Counted from the stretch's first letter, positions 1 through 8,815 are shown. The stretch is DNA of 64,000 nt from Bradyrhizobium murdochi (GCF_000472965.1 NZ_AXAU01000002.1:478751-542750), one strand, 5' to 3'. Numbers and translations: made by a program. Notes: generated from the sequence alone by a model not told the origin.

Positions 1-325
1 TTGAAGTAATATCGCGGCATCGGCGGAAACCTGGCTCCCAGTTGAGCCCCCGCAACCGGAAGGCTCTATCTCACAAGTTCTTTATCCGGAGCCGGTAGCG
101 CTCCGTCGCACCACAATTGTCATTCGCCGTGGTGCGAACAACCGCGAAACGCTTGATCCCACGCTGTTTTGACCAAGGCCCTCCGCACAACTCCGTGAAT
201 TCTTCTTCGCGGCGCAGCATAAACAAATGGAGGTCCCAGGCAAAAGATTTAACTGGCGAACTTTTCGATCCGCAGTACTTTAACAGATGAGGGCGGAAGT
301 CGTCCGGCAGCAAAAGGAGCACCAA
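1..325. other. Upstream region of pqqA, no gene recognised
   Basis: No convincing coding sequence is visible on either strand; open frames here have no good start signal and no recognisable protein. The stretch holds two inverted repeats, a 6-bp stem at 87-92/100-105 and a 9-bp stem at 106-114/129-137. It ends in a clear ribosome binding site (AAAGGAG at about 314-320) for pqqA. The pqq promoter probably lies here but I could not identify its boxes. Confidence 0.5.
106..137. repeat. 9-bp perfect inverted repeat upstream of pqqA
   Basis: TCGCACCAC at 106-114 is the exact reverse complement of GTGGTGCGA at 129-137, with a 14-base spacer. There is no T-rich tail, so it does not look like a classical terminator. 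It lies about 190 bases ahead of pqqA and could be a regulator site or an RNA hairpin in a leader. Function is not known. Confidence 0.4.
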
Positions 326-406
326 ATGGCCTGGAAAGCACCGAAAATCGCCGAAGTGTCGGTCGGCATGGAAATCAACATGTATATGTGCGCCACCCGC
401 AAATAA
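326..406 (+). CDS. pqqA: PqqA, peptide precursor of pyrroloquinoline quinone
   Basis: This 26-residue peptide (starts MAWKAPKIAEVS, ends CATRK) is the substrate from which PQQ is built. Family knowledge: PqqE joins the side chains of a conserved Glu and Tyr spaced E-x-x-x-Y. Here these are Glu16 and Tyr20 in the segment EINMY, so the hallmark is intact. The start is set by AAAGGAG six to eight bases upstream. It is followed after 142 bases by pqqB, giving the order pqqABCDE. It is easily missed in annotation because of its length. Confidence 0.95.
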   Translation: MAWKAPKIAEVSVGMEINMYMCATRK

Positions 407-479
407 GCGGCAGCGCGTATCAAATCTCACGCAGGTGGACTTCCGGGCCTGACGCGTTCCGCAAGAGCGGAGCTGCGTC

Positions 480-499
480 CGAGGCTGGTTTCCACCTCG
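480..499 (+). promoter_or_regulatory. Possible hairpin between pqqA and pqqB
   Basis: CGAGG at 480-484 pairs with CCTCG at 495-499 around a 10-base loop, followed shortly by a T-rich stretch (GTTTTGGTTTG). Such a structure could reduce read-through or protect the pqqA end of the transcript so that the PqqA peptide is made in excess of the enzymes. The stem is only 5 bp, so this is tentative. Confidence 0.2.
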
Positions 500-548
500 T
501 GGCGTTTTGGTTTGTATCTTCGAGTTTCGAATCTCCAGGAGACGGATC

Positions 549-1478
549 ATGCTTCGCGTCGTCGTCCTGGGCGCCGCGGCTGGCGGCGGAGTTCCGCAGT
601 GGAATTGCGGATGCCCGGTGTGCCGGAAAGCACGAAGCGATCATCCCGAATTGCGGAGCACGCAGGCTTCCATCGCGGTGAGCACTGACGGCGAGCACTG
701 GTTTCTCGTCAACGCCTCGCCCGACCTGCGCCAGCAGGTGATCGCGACGCCGCAGCTTCATCCCAGGGCTGGACAGCTCAGGCACAGCCCGATCGCCGGC
801 GTGATCCTCACCAATGGCGAAATCGACGCCGTCGCGGGACTGTTGTCGATGCGCGAAGGGTCACCGTTTACGCTCTATGCGCATGAGCGAGTCCTTGCGA
901 TTTTGCGATCGAACAGCATCTTTAACGTGCTGGGCGAAAACAACGTGAAGCGGCGCCCGATCGAGGTCGACAAGGCGTTCGAGCCCGCCCTGCCCGACGG
1001 CTCGCCATCCGGCATGGAAATCCTGCCCTTCGCGGTTCCCGGCAAGGGCGCGTGGTATCTCGAAGGCAAGGCGCATCCGGCAGGCGACGACGGCGCGGGC
1101 GACACGCTGGGCTTGCGGATTCTGGACAAAGGAAGCAGCAAGTATTTCTATTTCCTGGCCGCCTGCGCACGTGTGACCGACGATCTCAAATCGCGCCTTT
1201 CGGGCGCTGCACTGGTGTTTTTTGACGGCACCGTGTGGCGCGACGACGAGTTGATCGCAGCCGGCCTCGGCACCAAGACGGGACAAAGCATGGGCCATAT
1301 TTCGATGTCGGGCGATCATGGCGCGATCGAGAGCCTCGCCGATCTCGACGTCGGAACGAAGGTGTTCCTGCATATCAACAACTCAAACCCCGCTCTGCTG
1401 CGCGGCTCGGACGAGCGCAAGGCCGTGGAGCAGGCAGGCTGGCACATCCCCGCTGACGGAACGGAGATCAAGCTGTGA
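549..1478 (+). CDS. pqqB: PqqB, PQQ biosynthesis oxygenase/hydroxylase
   Basis: A 309-residue protein of the metallo-beta-lactamase fold that acts in PQQ synthesis; family members have been described as iron-dependent hydroxylases of the PqqA tyrosine. Visible family segments are GGGVPQWNCGCPVC near the N terminus (the cysteine knuckle), LLSMREG, the FFDGTVW strand, GHISMSG and the C-terminal HINNSNP. The ATG at 549 is chosen over an in-frame upstream start at 507 because AGGAGA lies just ahead of it and family proteins begin MLRVVVLG. Its stop overlaps the GTG start of pqqC, so the two are probably translationally coupled. Confidence 0.95.
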   Translation: MLRVVVLGAAAGGGVPQWNCGCPVCRKARSDHPELRSTQASIAVSTDGEHWFLVNASPDLRQQVIATPQLHPRAGQLRHSPIAGVILTNGEIDAVAGLLSMREGSPFTLYAHERVLAILRSNSIFNVLGENNVKRRPIEVDKAFEPALPDGSPSGMEILPFAVPGKGAWYLEGKAHPAGDDGAGDTLGLRILDKGSSKYFYFLAACARVTDDLKSRLSGAALVFFDGTVWRDDELIAAGLGTKTGQSMGHISMSGDHGAIESLADLDVGTKVFLHINNSNPALLRGSDERKAVEQAGWHIPADGTEIKL

Positions 1479-2254
1479 ACGTCGTCGCTGCACCCGCAAT
1501 GACCGCCCTATCGATCGGCAAGGGCATTACGCTCAACACCGCTGAGGAACTGGAGGCAACCCTCCGTCATATCGGCGCGACGCGCTATCACAGCTTGCAT
1601 CCGTTCCATCGGCTGTTGCATGGCGGCAAGCTCAACAAGGGGCAAGTGCAGGCCTGGGCGCTCAACCGCTATTATTACCAGAGCACGATCCCGCTGAAGG
1701 ATGCGATGGTGATCTCGCGGTTCCGCGATCGTGCGACCCGGATCCAATGGCGGCATCGCATCGAGGATCACGACGGCGACGTGGGCAGCGAGGGCGGCAT
1801 CGAGCGCTGGCTCAAGCTGACCGAGGGGCTCGGCCTCGACAGCGCCTATGTGGAATCAACCGAAGGCATCCTGCCGGCAACGCGGTTTGCGGTGGAGGCC
1901 TATGTGCATTTCTGCCGCGACAAGACGCCGCTGGAGGCGATCGCTTCCTCGCTTACGGAACTGTTCGCGCCGAATCTGCACGAGGAGCGCATCTCCGGGA
2001 TGCTGCAGCACTACGATTTCGTCAATCCTGACATCATGAGCTATTTCAGCCGCCGCCTGACCCAGGCGCCGCGCGATGCCGGTTTTGCGCTGGAATACGT
2101 CAAGACGAACGCAAAGACGCCGGCGGAGCGCGAGGCAGTCTGCAACGCGCTGATCTTCAAGACCAACGTGCTATGGGTTCAGCTCGACGCGCTGTATCAT
2201 GCCTATGTCGAGGGCCATATACCGCCCGGGGCATTCGTGCCCCAAGGAAACTAA
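1475..2254 (+). CDS. pqqC: PqqC, pyrroloquinoline-quinone synthase
   Basis: A 259-residue cofactor-less oxidase that catalyses the last step of PQQ formation, ring closure and eight-electron oxidation using O2. The helical-bundle family signatures are plain: YHSLHPFHRLLHGGKL, the RYYYQSTIPLKDA helix, HRIEDHDG and a C-terminal segment rich in aromatic residues. It begins with GTG in a GTGA overlap with pqqB; an ATG at 1499 (MTALSIGKG) is an alternative start. Length agrees with the family (about 250). Confidence 0.95.
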   Translation: MNVVAAPAMTALSIGKGITLNTAEELEATLRHIGATRYHSLHPFHRLLHGGKLNKGQVQAWALNRYYYQSTIPLKDAMVISRFRDRATRIQWRHRIEDHDGDVGSEGGIERWLKLTEGLGLDSAYVESTEGILPATRFAVEAYVHFCRDKTPLEAIASSLTELFAPNLHEERISGMLQHYDFVNPDIMSYFSRRLTQAPRDAGFALEYVKTNAKTPAEREAVCNALIFKTNVLWVQLDALYHAYVEGHIPPGAFVPQGN

Positions 2255-2285
2255 CGAGGAAACTGACAAAGGGAACTAGCGATCG

Positions 2286-2597
2286 ATGGCTCTAGGCCGC
2301 AACATCAGTGTCAGCGAGGCGAGCCGACCGAAATTGCCGCGCCACGCCCGCTTGAAGTTCGATGAGACGCGGCAGGTCTGGGTGATCCTGGCGCCGGAGC
2401 GGGTGCTGGCGCCGGATGAGATCGCAGTCGAGGTGCTGCAACTTTGCGACGGCGTACGCAGCGTCGCCGACATGGTCGACCAGCTTGCAGCCAAATACGC
2501 CGCGCCGCGCGAGGCGATTTTAACCGACGTCATCGCCATGCTGCAGGACCTCGCCGACAAGGGCTTTCTGACCGAAGCGCGTGAGAAGACGTCATGA
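2286..2597 (+). CDS. pqqD: PqqD, PqqA-binding peptide chaperone
   Basis: A 103-residue protein of the PqqD family, the founding RiPP recognition element: a small winged-helix domain that binds PqqA and presents it to the radical SAM enzyme PqqE. Recognisable features are PRHARLKFDETRQVWVIL, followed by ERVLAPDEIAVEVLQLCDG and the helical tail. Its stop codon overlaps the pqqE start by four bases (ATGA), fitting the known PqqD-PqqE partnership; in some methylotrophs the two are fused. Confidence 0.93.
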   Translation: MALGRNISVSEASRPKLPRHARLKFDETRQVWVILAPERVLAPDEIAVEVLQLCDGVRSVADMVDQLAAKYAAPREAILTDVIAMLQDLADKGFLTEAREKTS

Positions 2598-3802
2598 CCG
2601 ACATTCTCGCAGACGGCAAAACAGCCAGCCCCGCGCCCAGTGACGGGCTCGCGGTGCTTGAACAGAAGCGCTCGACCGCAGAGACGTTCGGCATTCCGCT
2701 TGCCGTGCTCGCCGAACTGACGCACCGCTGCCCGCTGCAATGCCCCTATTGCTCCAACCCGGTTGAGCTCGACCGCGGCAGCAGCGAATTGACTACAGGA
2801 GAATGGAAGAAGGTCTTGAGCGAGCTCGCCGAAATCGGCGTGCTGCAAATCCATTTCTCGGGCGGCGAGCCGACCGCGCGCAAGGACCTGGTGGAGTTGG
2901 TGCAGCACGCGACCGATGTCGAGCTGTACAGCAATCTCATCACCTCGGCGGTGCTGCTGAACAGGGAAAAGCTTTCGGCGCTCGCCGATGCCGGGCTCTG
3001 CCATGTGCAGATCAGCTTCCAGGGCAACGAGCCGATCGTGGCCGACCGCGTCGCAGGGCTGAAAAATGCGCATGAGAAAAAGCTTGAAGTCGCTAAATGG
3101 ACGCGTGAACTCGACCTGCCGTTGACGGTCAACGCGGTCATGCACCGCCAGAACCTGCACCAACTCCGTGATATCATTCAGATGGCAGTCGATCTCGACG
3201 CCGACCGGCTCGAGGTCGCCAACGTCCAGTATTACGGCTGGGCCTTGAAGAACCGCGCGGCGCTGATGCCGACGCTCCAGCAGATCGAGGAAACCAGCCG
3301 GATCGTCGAGGAAGCTGCGACGCGCCTGAAGGGCATCCTCGCCATCGATTATGTCGTTCCGGATTATTACGCGCTGCGGCCGAAGAAGTGCATGGGCGGC
3401 TGGGGCCGGCAGTTTTTCAACATCTCGCCCGCGGGCAAGGTGCTGCCCTGCCACGCCGCGGAAAGCATCACCGGGCTCGAATTCGAATCCGTCCGCTCGA
3501 ACCATTCGATCGCCTGGATCTGGCAGAACTCGGAAGCCTTCAACCGCTATCGCGGCACCGGCTGGATGCCCGAGCCGTGCAAGAGCTGCGAGTTCCGCGA
3601 GATCGATTTCGGCGGCTGCCGCTGCCAGGCCTTTGCGCTGACCGGCGACGCCGGAAATACCGATCCGGCCTGCACGCTCTCGCCGCGGCATGAAGAGATC
3701 TTCAAGACCGCCCAGCGCGAGGCCGCCGCGCACCAGGACCGCTTCCTCTATCGCAATTTCGCCGGAGGCACGCTGGAGACGGAAGGCGAGCATGGCGCCT
3801 GA
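2594..3802 (+). CDS. pqqE: PqqE, radical SAM PqqA cross-linking enzyme
   Basis: A 402-residue radical SAM/SPASM protein that forms the Glu-Tyr carbon-carbon bond in PqqA. The CxxxCxxC motif binding the SAM cluster is Cys46, Cys50 and Cys53 (HRCPLQCPYC), followed by HFSGGEPTARKD (the GGE motif). The last third carries SPASM cysteines for auxiliary iron-sulfur clusters (KKCMGGWG, LPCHAA, EPCKSCEFR, GGCRCQAF, DPACTLSP). The length is somewhat above the usual 370-390 because of an N-terminal extension. The 3' end overlaps the next gene by 11 bases. Confidence 0.96.
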   Translation: MTDILADGKTASPAPSDGLAVLEQKRSTAETFGIPLAVLAELTHRCPLQCPYCSNPVELDRGSSELTTGEWKKVLSELAEIGVLQIHFSGGEPTARKDLVELVQHATDVELYSNLITSAVLLNREKLSALADAGLCHVQISFQGNEPIVADRVAGLKNAHEKKLEVAKWTRELDLPLTVNAVMHRQNLHQLRDIIQMAVDLDADRLEVANVQYYGWALKNRAALMPTLQQIEETSRIVEEAATRLKGILAIDYVVPDYYALRPKKCMGGWGRQFFNISPAGKVLPCHAAESITGLEFESVRSNHSIAWIWQNSEAFNRYRGTGWMPEPCKSCEFREIDFGGCRCQAFALTGDAGNTDPACTLSPRHEEIFKTAQREAAAHQDRFLYRNFAGGTLETEGEHGA

Positions 3803-5459
3803 TGCCGATGCCGGCAAATCCATCAAACGCGCCGACCCCTTTGCGCCGCTGACATCGGAGCAACTCGCGGTCGGCGAAGGCCACGACGTCTATGTCGAGA
3901 GCATCGGCCGGCCCGATGGCATTCCAGCGGTCTATCTGCATGGCGGGCCCGGCAGCGGCTGCCAGCCCGATCATCGCCGGCTGTTCGATCCCGAACGTTT
4001 TCATGCCGTACTGTTCGACCAGCGCGGTGCCGGACGCAGCCGCCCCAAGGGTCGTCGCGAAGCCAACACGCTGCCGCATCTGATCGCCGATATGGAAATG
4101 ATCCGCGAGAAATTCGGCTTTCAGCGCTGGATGGTTGTCGGCGGCTCCTGGGGCGCGACGCTGGCGCTGGCCTATGCGCAGGCCCATCCCGACCGCGTCA
4201 GCGGCATCGTGCTTCGCGCTACTTTCCTGGGCACATCAGAGGAAATCGAAAACGGCTTTCTAAAAGTGCTGCCGCGGTTTTATCCCGGACTTTACCACGA
4301 CTTCATGAGCGTGTTGCCGGAAGGCGAGCGCGCTCAACCGCTGCAGGCCTATTTCCGCCGCATCCTCGATTCCAATCCCGACGTGCATGTTCCTGCCGCG
4401 CGGGCATGGGGCGAAACCGAACGTATTCTTTCCGAACACACGCCGAACCGCACGCGCCTTGACCTGTCGACGCTGAATTCGTCGCGCAACATTCCGACGA
4501 CGCCGTTTATGGAAGCGCACTATTTCGCCAATGACTGCTTCATGAAGCCGGATCAATTGATAGCCGAAGCGGCCAAGCTTGCCGGCGTTCCCGGCATCAT
4601 CGTGCAAGGCCGTTACGATCTGCTTTGTCCGCCCGCGACCTCGCACGCGCTTGCTGCCATGTGGCAGGAAGCTGAAATCCGCTTTGTCGAGGGCGCCGGC
4701 CACACGCTGTACGATCCCGGCGTCCGCGACGCTGTGATGAAGGCAATCGCGGACATGGCGTCCCAAGTCAGCAAAATAGGAAGCAAGAAAATGCCGATCG
4801 CCGGAAAGGGTATGTTGCTGACCTCGATGAATATCGATGCCGAGCACGAAGCCGAGTTCAATCGCTGGTACGATCGCGAACATCTCGAAGAGCGCGTCGC
4901 GATCGATGGCTTTCTCGAGGCGCGCCGCTATGTCGCGCATGAGGCCGACCCGAAATATCTCAGCCTCTATTCCACGGAGACCTTCGAGGTGCTGGATAGT
5001 CCGGCCTATCGCACCGCGCTCGCCAACCAGACCGCATGGTCGAAAGCCAACATTGCTCGTTTCAAAAACATGATTCGCGCGGTCGCGCGCATCACGATCA
5101 GCCGCGGCACCGGCCGCGGCGCGGCGCTCGGCGTCGTGAGGCTGCGTCCCCCGTCCGGCGGCGAGGACAAGCTGCGCGTTGCGCTCGGCGAGCAACTCGA
5201 TCCCGCGCAGCTCGACGGGATCATATCCGTGCACCTGATCGAGAGCGACCCGGCGCTGTCGAAGCCGATCACCGACGATCCCTCGGCGTCCGATCCCGGC
5301 GCCAGCGATTGGTTTGTCCTGATTGACGCGACCGACGTTGGCGCGCTGCCGGCCGCGATGCTGCGCTTCAGCGGCAATATCGCATTGAAGCCGCTGGCGA
5401 TCTCGAGCGGCAGCTACCGGCTGATGTGGGATCTGGCGAAGAGCGATATCGGCGGCTGA
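3792..5459 (+). CDS. Proline iminopeptidase-like alpha/beta hydrolase fused to a DUF4286-like domain
   Basis: A 555-residue protein with two parts. Residues 1 to about 330 are an alpha/beta hydrolase of the S33 aminopeptidase type: oxyanion loop HGGPGSG (50-56), DQRGAGRS, nucleophile Ser119 in GGSWGA, Asp in GRYDLLCPP and His in GAGHTLYD. From Met334 (base 4791) a ferredoxin-like domain of the DUF4286 type follows (EAEFNRWYDREHLEER), about 220 residues. The ATG at 3792 lies inside pqqE; the longer upstream reading is a frame shadow of pqqE. AGGAAG stands just before the codon of Met334, so the second domain may once have been, or still be, a separate gene. Overlap with pqqE suggests a PQQ role, for example peptide removal, but that is inference. 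Confidence 0.75.
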   Translation: MAPDADAGKSIKRADPFAPLTSEQLAVGEGHDVYVESIGRPDGIPAVYLHGGPGSGCQPDHRRLFDPERFHAVLFDQRGAGRSRPKGRREANTLPHLIADMEMIREKFGFQRWMVVGGSWGATLALAYAQAHPDRVSGIVLRATFLGTSEEIENGFLKVLPRFYPGLYHDFMSVLPEGERAQPLQAYFRRILDSNPDVHVPAARAWGETERILSEHTPNRTRLDLSTLNSSRNIPTTPFMEAHYFANDCFMKPDQLIAEAAKLAGVPGIIVQGRYDLLCPPATSHALAAMWQEAEIRFVEGAGHTLYDPGVRDAVMKAIADMASQVSKIGSKKMPIAGKGMLLTSMNIDAEHEAEFNRWYDREHLEERVAIDGFLEARRYVAHEADPKYLSLYSTETFEVLDSPAYRTALANQTAWSKANIARFKNMIRAVARITISRGTGRGAALGVVRLRPPSGGEDKLRVALGEQLDPAQLDGIISVHLIESDPALSKPITDDPSASDPGASDWFVLIDATDVGALPAAMLRFSGNIALKPLAISSGSYRLMWDLAKSDIGG

Positions 5460-5556
5460 TCAGGCGCACACGTAGTCGTCGGGTCGCTCGGAGCGAAGCG
5501 CTTGGCGGCCGGGCACGTTCCCGATATCGTCGATCAGCATAACGGAGTCGAAATGC

Positions 5557-6756
5557 ATGGCGGAAAAATCCGCGGACGGTATCGCCGAGGTTTTTGCCGC
5601 CTTCCTCAAGCTTGGCCTTACATCGTTCGGCGGGCCGATCGCACATCTCGGTTACTTCAGGACCGAATTCGTCGAGCGACGGAAATGGCTCAGCGAAAGC
5701 AGTTACGCTGATATCGTTGCGCTCTGCCAATTCCTGCCCGGCCCGGCGTCCAGCCAGGTCGGCTTCGCCCTCGGCATACTGCGCGGCAACGGCCTGCTCG
5801 GCGGGTTAGCTGCGTGGTTCGCTTTCACCATGCCATCGGCCATCATTCTCTTCGCTTTCGCGCTCGGTGCGAGCGTCCTCACTGGCCCGTTTGCCGAAGG
5901 CATTCTTCACGGCCTGAAGCTGGTGGCGGTTGCTGTGGTCGCTCAGGCCATCTGGGGCATGGCGAGCAGCCTGACGCCGGACCGCGAACGCGCCGCCATC
6001 GCGCTTGCCGCGGTTGCGATCGTGGTTTTCGTCGGTGGGTCATTCGGACAGATCGGCGCCATCGCGCTTGGGGCCTTGGCCGGACTCTGGCTGTGCCGCG
6101 GAGGCGCACCCGCTCCGACCGGCCATCTCGGATTCTCCGTAGCGCATCGACACGGCGCGGGGGCGCTCGTGGTTTTCGCGGTCTTGTTCCTGATCACGCC
6201 GCTGGTGACGGCACAAACCGGCTCGCAAGGGCTTGCCCTGTTCGACGCCTTCTATCGTTCCGGCGCCCTGGTGTTCGGCGGCGGCCATGTCGTGCTGCCG
6301 CTATTGCAGGCGGAAGTCGTAACGCCGGGCTGGGTCAGCAACGCGGATTTCCTCGCCGGTTACGGCATGGCGCAAGCAGTGCCCGGACCGCTGTTCACGT
6401 TCGCGGCCTATCTCGGCGCGGTCGCGGAGCCCGCCCCCAATGGGCTGGCAGGCGCTTCGATTGCGCTCATCGCCTTGTCCCTGCCGGGACTGCTGCTGGT
6501 CTACGGCATGCTGCCGTTCTGGGACGCGCTGCGCCTGCGCCCCAAGGCCCAGGCCGCGATGCGCGGCACCAATGCCGCTGTTGTCGGCATCCTTGGCGCC
6601 GCGCTCTACAATCCGGTCTGGACCAGCGCCGTGCTCACACCACGTGACTTCGCCGTCGCGCTGGCGGGCTTCCTGCTGCTGACGGTCTGGAAGCTGCCGC
6701 CATGGATTGTCGTCGTCATTCTTGCGACGGCCGGAGCTGCGCTGCCGCTGACCTGA
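5557..6756 (+). CDS. chrA: ChrA-type chromate transporter
   Basis: A 399-residue polytopic inner-membrane protein of the CHR superfamily, long form with two homologous halves. Each half opens with the family glycine signature: FGGP near residue 24 (GLTSFGGPIAHLGYF) and VFGGGHVVLPLL near residue 240; CQFLPGPASSQ and AQAVPGPLFTFAAYLG are the paired proline-glycine motifs. Characterised members export chromate using the proton gradient; no chrB regulator lies beside it. The gene stands alone, 97 bases after the hydrolase gene. Substrate is inferred from family only. Confidence 0.9.
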   Translation: MAEKSADGIAEVFAAFLKLGLTSFGGPIAHLGYFRTEFVERRKWLSESSYADIVALCQFLPGPASSQVGFALGILRGNGLLGGLAAWFAFTMPSAIILFAFALGASVLTGPFAEGILHGLKLVAVAVVAQAIWGMASSLTPDRERAAIALAAVAIVVFVGGSFGQIGAIALGALAGLWLCRGGAPAPTGHLGFSVAHRHGAGALVVFAVLFLITPLVTAQTGSQGLALFDAFYRSGALVFGGGHVVLPLLQAEVVTPGWVSNADFLAGYGMAQAVPGPLFTFAAYLGAVAEPAPNGLAGASIALIALSLPGLLLVYGMLPFWDALRLRPKAQAAMRGTNAAVVGILGAALYNPVWTSAVLTPRDFAVALAGFLLLTVWKLPPWIVVVILATAGAALPLT

Positions 6757-6944
6757 CGTCTGCCCGTTCATTCAGCATTAAATCAAAGCTACATTGCACA
6801 TGCTGCAGTGCCAGATTGACGCTGCGACGCCAAATCCACGCTTCCGTGCAATTGGAAAGCTGGAGATCGCACAGAATTGCCTTGTGCGCAGCGTCTGGAA
6901 TGGCTCTAATAAGATAAGCCTATGATCCAATTTAAAAACCACAA

Positions 6945-6963
6945 GAACGCTCGTTAAGCGTTC
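6945..6963. promoter_or_regulatory. Inverted repeat upstream of korC
   Basis: GAACGCT (6945-6951) and AGCGTTC (6957-6963) are perfect reverse complements around the 5-base spacer CGTTA. The element lies about 50 bases before the start of the kor operon in a 256-base intergenic region that is distinctly more AT-rich than its surroundings, where a regulator site or leader hairpin would be expected. The regulator is unknown. Confidence 0.4.
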
Positions 6964-7012
6964 GCAGGCAAAATAAGGCCGCGTTTTCTAAGCTTGCGCG
7001 GACAAGGTAGGA

Positions 7013-8815
7013 ATGAAACCGACTGATATCTCGGCGCCAGACTACTTTCACAAAGTGGTTGATTGCCAATGGGCCTGCCCCGCTCACACCCCGGTTCCCG
7101 AGTACATCCGTTTGATTGCCGAGGGGCGTTATAGCGACGCCTACATGATCAACTGGAAATCGAATGTGTTTCCCGGAATTCTGGGACGCACCTGCGATCG
7201 TCCATGCGAGCCCGCCTGCCGGCGCGGCCGCGTCGAGGAGAACCCGGTTGCGATCTGCCGCCTGAAGCGCGTTGCCGCCGACTTCAAGGACGACGTCAAG
7301 CACCGCATGCCGAAGCCGTCATCGGCGAAGAACGGCAAGCGCATCGCGCTGGTCGGCGGCGGGCCTGCGTCGCTCACGGTGGCGCGGGACCTCGCACCGC
7401 TCGGCTATCACTGCACCGTGTTCGATTCCGATCCCAAGGCGGGCGGCATGATGCGGAGCCAGATTCCAAAGTTCCGCCTGCCTGACACTGTCATCGACGA
7501 GGAAACCGGCTACATCCTCGACCTCGGCGTCGAGTTCAAGGGCGGCCACCGCGTTGACAGCCTGAAGAAGCTGCTCAACGAGAACTACGACGCGATCTTT
7601 GTGGGCTCCGGCGCGCCGCGCGGCCGCGAGCTCGACATCCCCGGCCGCAAGGAAGCAGCCGCCAACATTCGCATCGGCATCGAATGGCTGGCATCGGTCT
7701 CGTTCGGCCATGTCGAGAAGATCGGCCGCCGCGTGATTGTGCTCGGCGGCGGCAACACCGCGATGGATTGTTGCCGCACCGCGCGCCGGCTCGGCGGCGA
7801 GGACGTCAAAGTGATCGTGCGCTCCGGCTTCGAGGAGATGAAGGCAAGCCCCTGGGAGAAGGAAGACGCCCTTCACGAGGATATTCCGATCCTCAATTAC
7901 ATGGTGCCGGTGGCATTCAAGCATGTAAGCGGCAAGCTGATCGGCGTCACCTTCCAGAAGGTGAAGGCCGAATACGACGCCAAGGGCCGTCGTAACCTGG
8001 TGCCCACGGGCGAACCTAACCAGACCATCCCTTGCGACGACGTGCTGGTGGCCGTCGGCCAGGAGAACGCGTTCCCCTGGATCGAGCGCGACTGCGGTAT
8101 CGAGTTCGACAAATGGAACATGCCGCAGGTCGATCCCATCACCTTCGTATCGACCAATTCGAAAGTGTTCTTTGGCGGCGATGCCGCGTTCGGTCCGAAG
8201 AACATCATCTGGGCGGTGGCGCACGGCCACGACGCGGCGCTGTCGATCCACAAGATGCTCTCAGGCGAGGACATCAACGAGCGTCCGCTGCCCGAGGTAA
8301 ACGTCTTCTCGCAGAAGATGGGCATCCACGAGTGGAGCTACGACAACGACATCTCCGGCGACAAGCGCTTCAAGGTGCCGCATCGCGACAAGGTGATCGC
8401 GCTGAAGGACATCAAGGCGGAAGTCGAGCTCGGCTATGACGTCAAGCTCGCGCTCGGCGAGGCGCAGCGCTGCCTGAACTGCGACGTGCAGACCATATTC
8501 TCGGCGCCCGCCTGCATCGAATGCGACGCCTGCGTCGACATCTGCCCGATGGATTGCATCACGTTTACAGAGAATGGCGAGGAGGATGACCTGCGGCAGC
8601 GGCTGAAAGCGCCGTCGCCGCATCACGACCAGGCGCTCTATGTCGCCGAAGGGCTCAAGACCGGCCGCGTCATGGTGAAGGATGAAGACGTCTGCCTGCA
8701 TTGCGGGCTGTGCGCCGAGCGTTGTCCGACTGGTGCCTGGGACATGCAAAAATACCTCATCGATATGACTTACGCGGGATCAACATGTCAGTCCAAAGCC
8801 CGATCAGCAGCGTAA
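7013..8815 (+). CDS. korC: FAD/NAD(P)-dependent oxidoreductase subunit with ferredoxin domains (KorC-like)
   Basis: A 600-residue electron-transfer subunit. The N-terminal GltD-type iron-sulfur domain has Cys18, Cys22, Cys61, Cys65 and Cys69. The FAD-binding motif is VGGGPAS (from residue 114) and a second Rossmann motif, VIVLGGGNTAMDC, is for NAD(P)H. Two [4Fe-4S] ferredoxin motifs lie at the C terminus (Cys501/504/507/511 and Cys561/564/567/571). It resembles glutamate synthase beta chains and the KorC subunit of 2-oxoglutarate:NADP oxidoreductase from denitrifying aromatic degraders. With the next two genes it should move electrons from 2-oxoacid oxidation to NAD(P) or the reverse. The gene symbol is by analogy. 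Confidence 0.75.
   Translation: MKPTDISAPDYFHKVVDCQWACPAHTPVPEYIRLIAEGRYSDAYMINWKSNVFPGILGRTCDRPCEPACRRGRVEENPVAICRLKRVAADFKDDVKHRMPKPSSAKNGKRIALVGGGPASLTVARDLAPLGYHCTVFDSDPKAGGMMRSQIPKFRLPDTVIDEETGYILDLGVEFKGGHRVDSLKKLLNENYDAIFVGSGAPRGRELDIPGRKEAAANIRIGIEWLASVSFGHVEKIGRRVIVLGGGNTAMDCCRTARRLGGEDVKVIVRSGFEEMKASPWEKEDALHEDIPILNYMVPVAFKHVSGKLIGVTFQKVKAEYDAKGRRNLVPTGEPNQTIPCDDVLVAVGQENAFPWIERDCGIEFDKWNMPQVDPITFVSTNSKVFFGGDAAFGPKNIIWAVAHGHDAALSIHKMLSGEDINERPLPEVNVFSQKMGIHEWSYDNDISGDKRFKVPHRDKVIALKDIKAEVELGYDVKLALGEAQRCLNCDVQTIFSAPACIECDACVDICPMDCITFTENGEEDDLRQRLKAPSPHHDQALYVAEGLKTGRVMVKDEDVCLHCGLCAERCPTGAWDMQKYLIDMTYAGSTCQSKARSAA

Noticed and set aside
71..550. Minus-strand frame of 159 codons overlapping pqqA and the pqqB start
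   Set aside because: It lies across pqqA, has no ribosome site and no protein-like composition.
6795..6830. Possible sigma-54 promoter (TGGCAC...TGC on the minus strand) in the region before korC
   Set aside because: The GG and GC elements are 13 bases apart instead of 10, and it points away from the kor operon.
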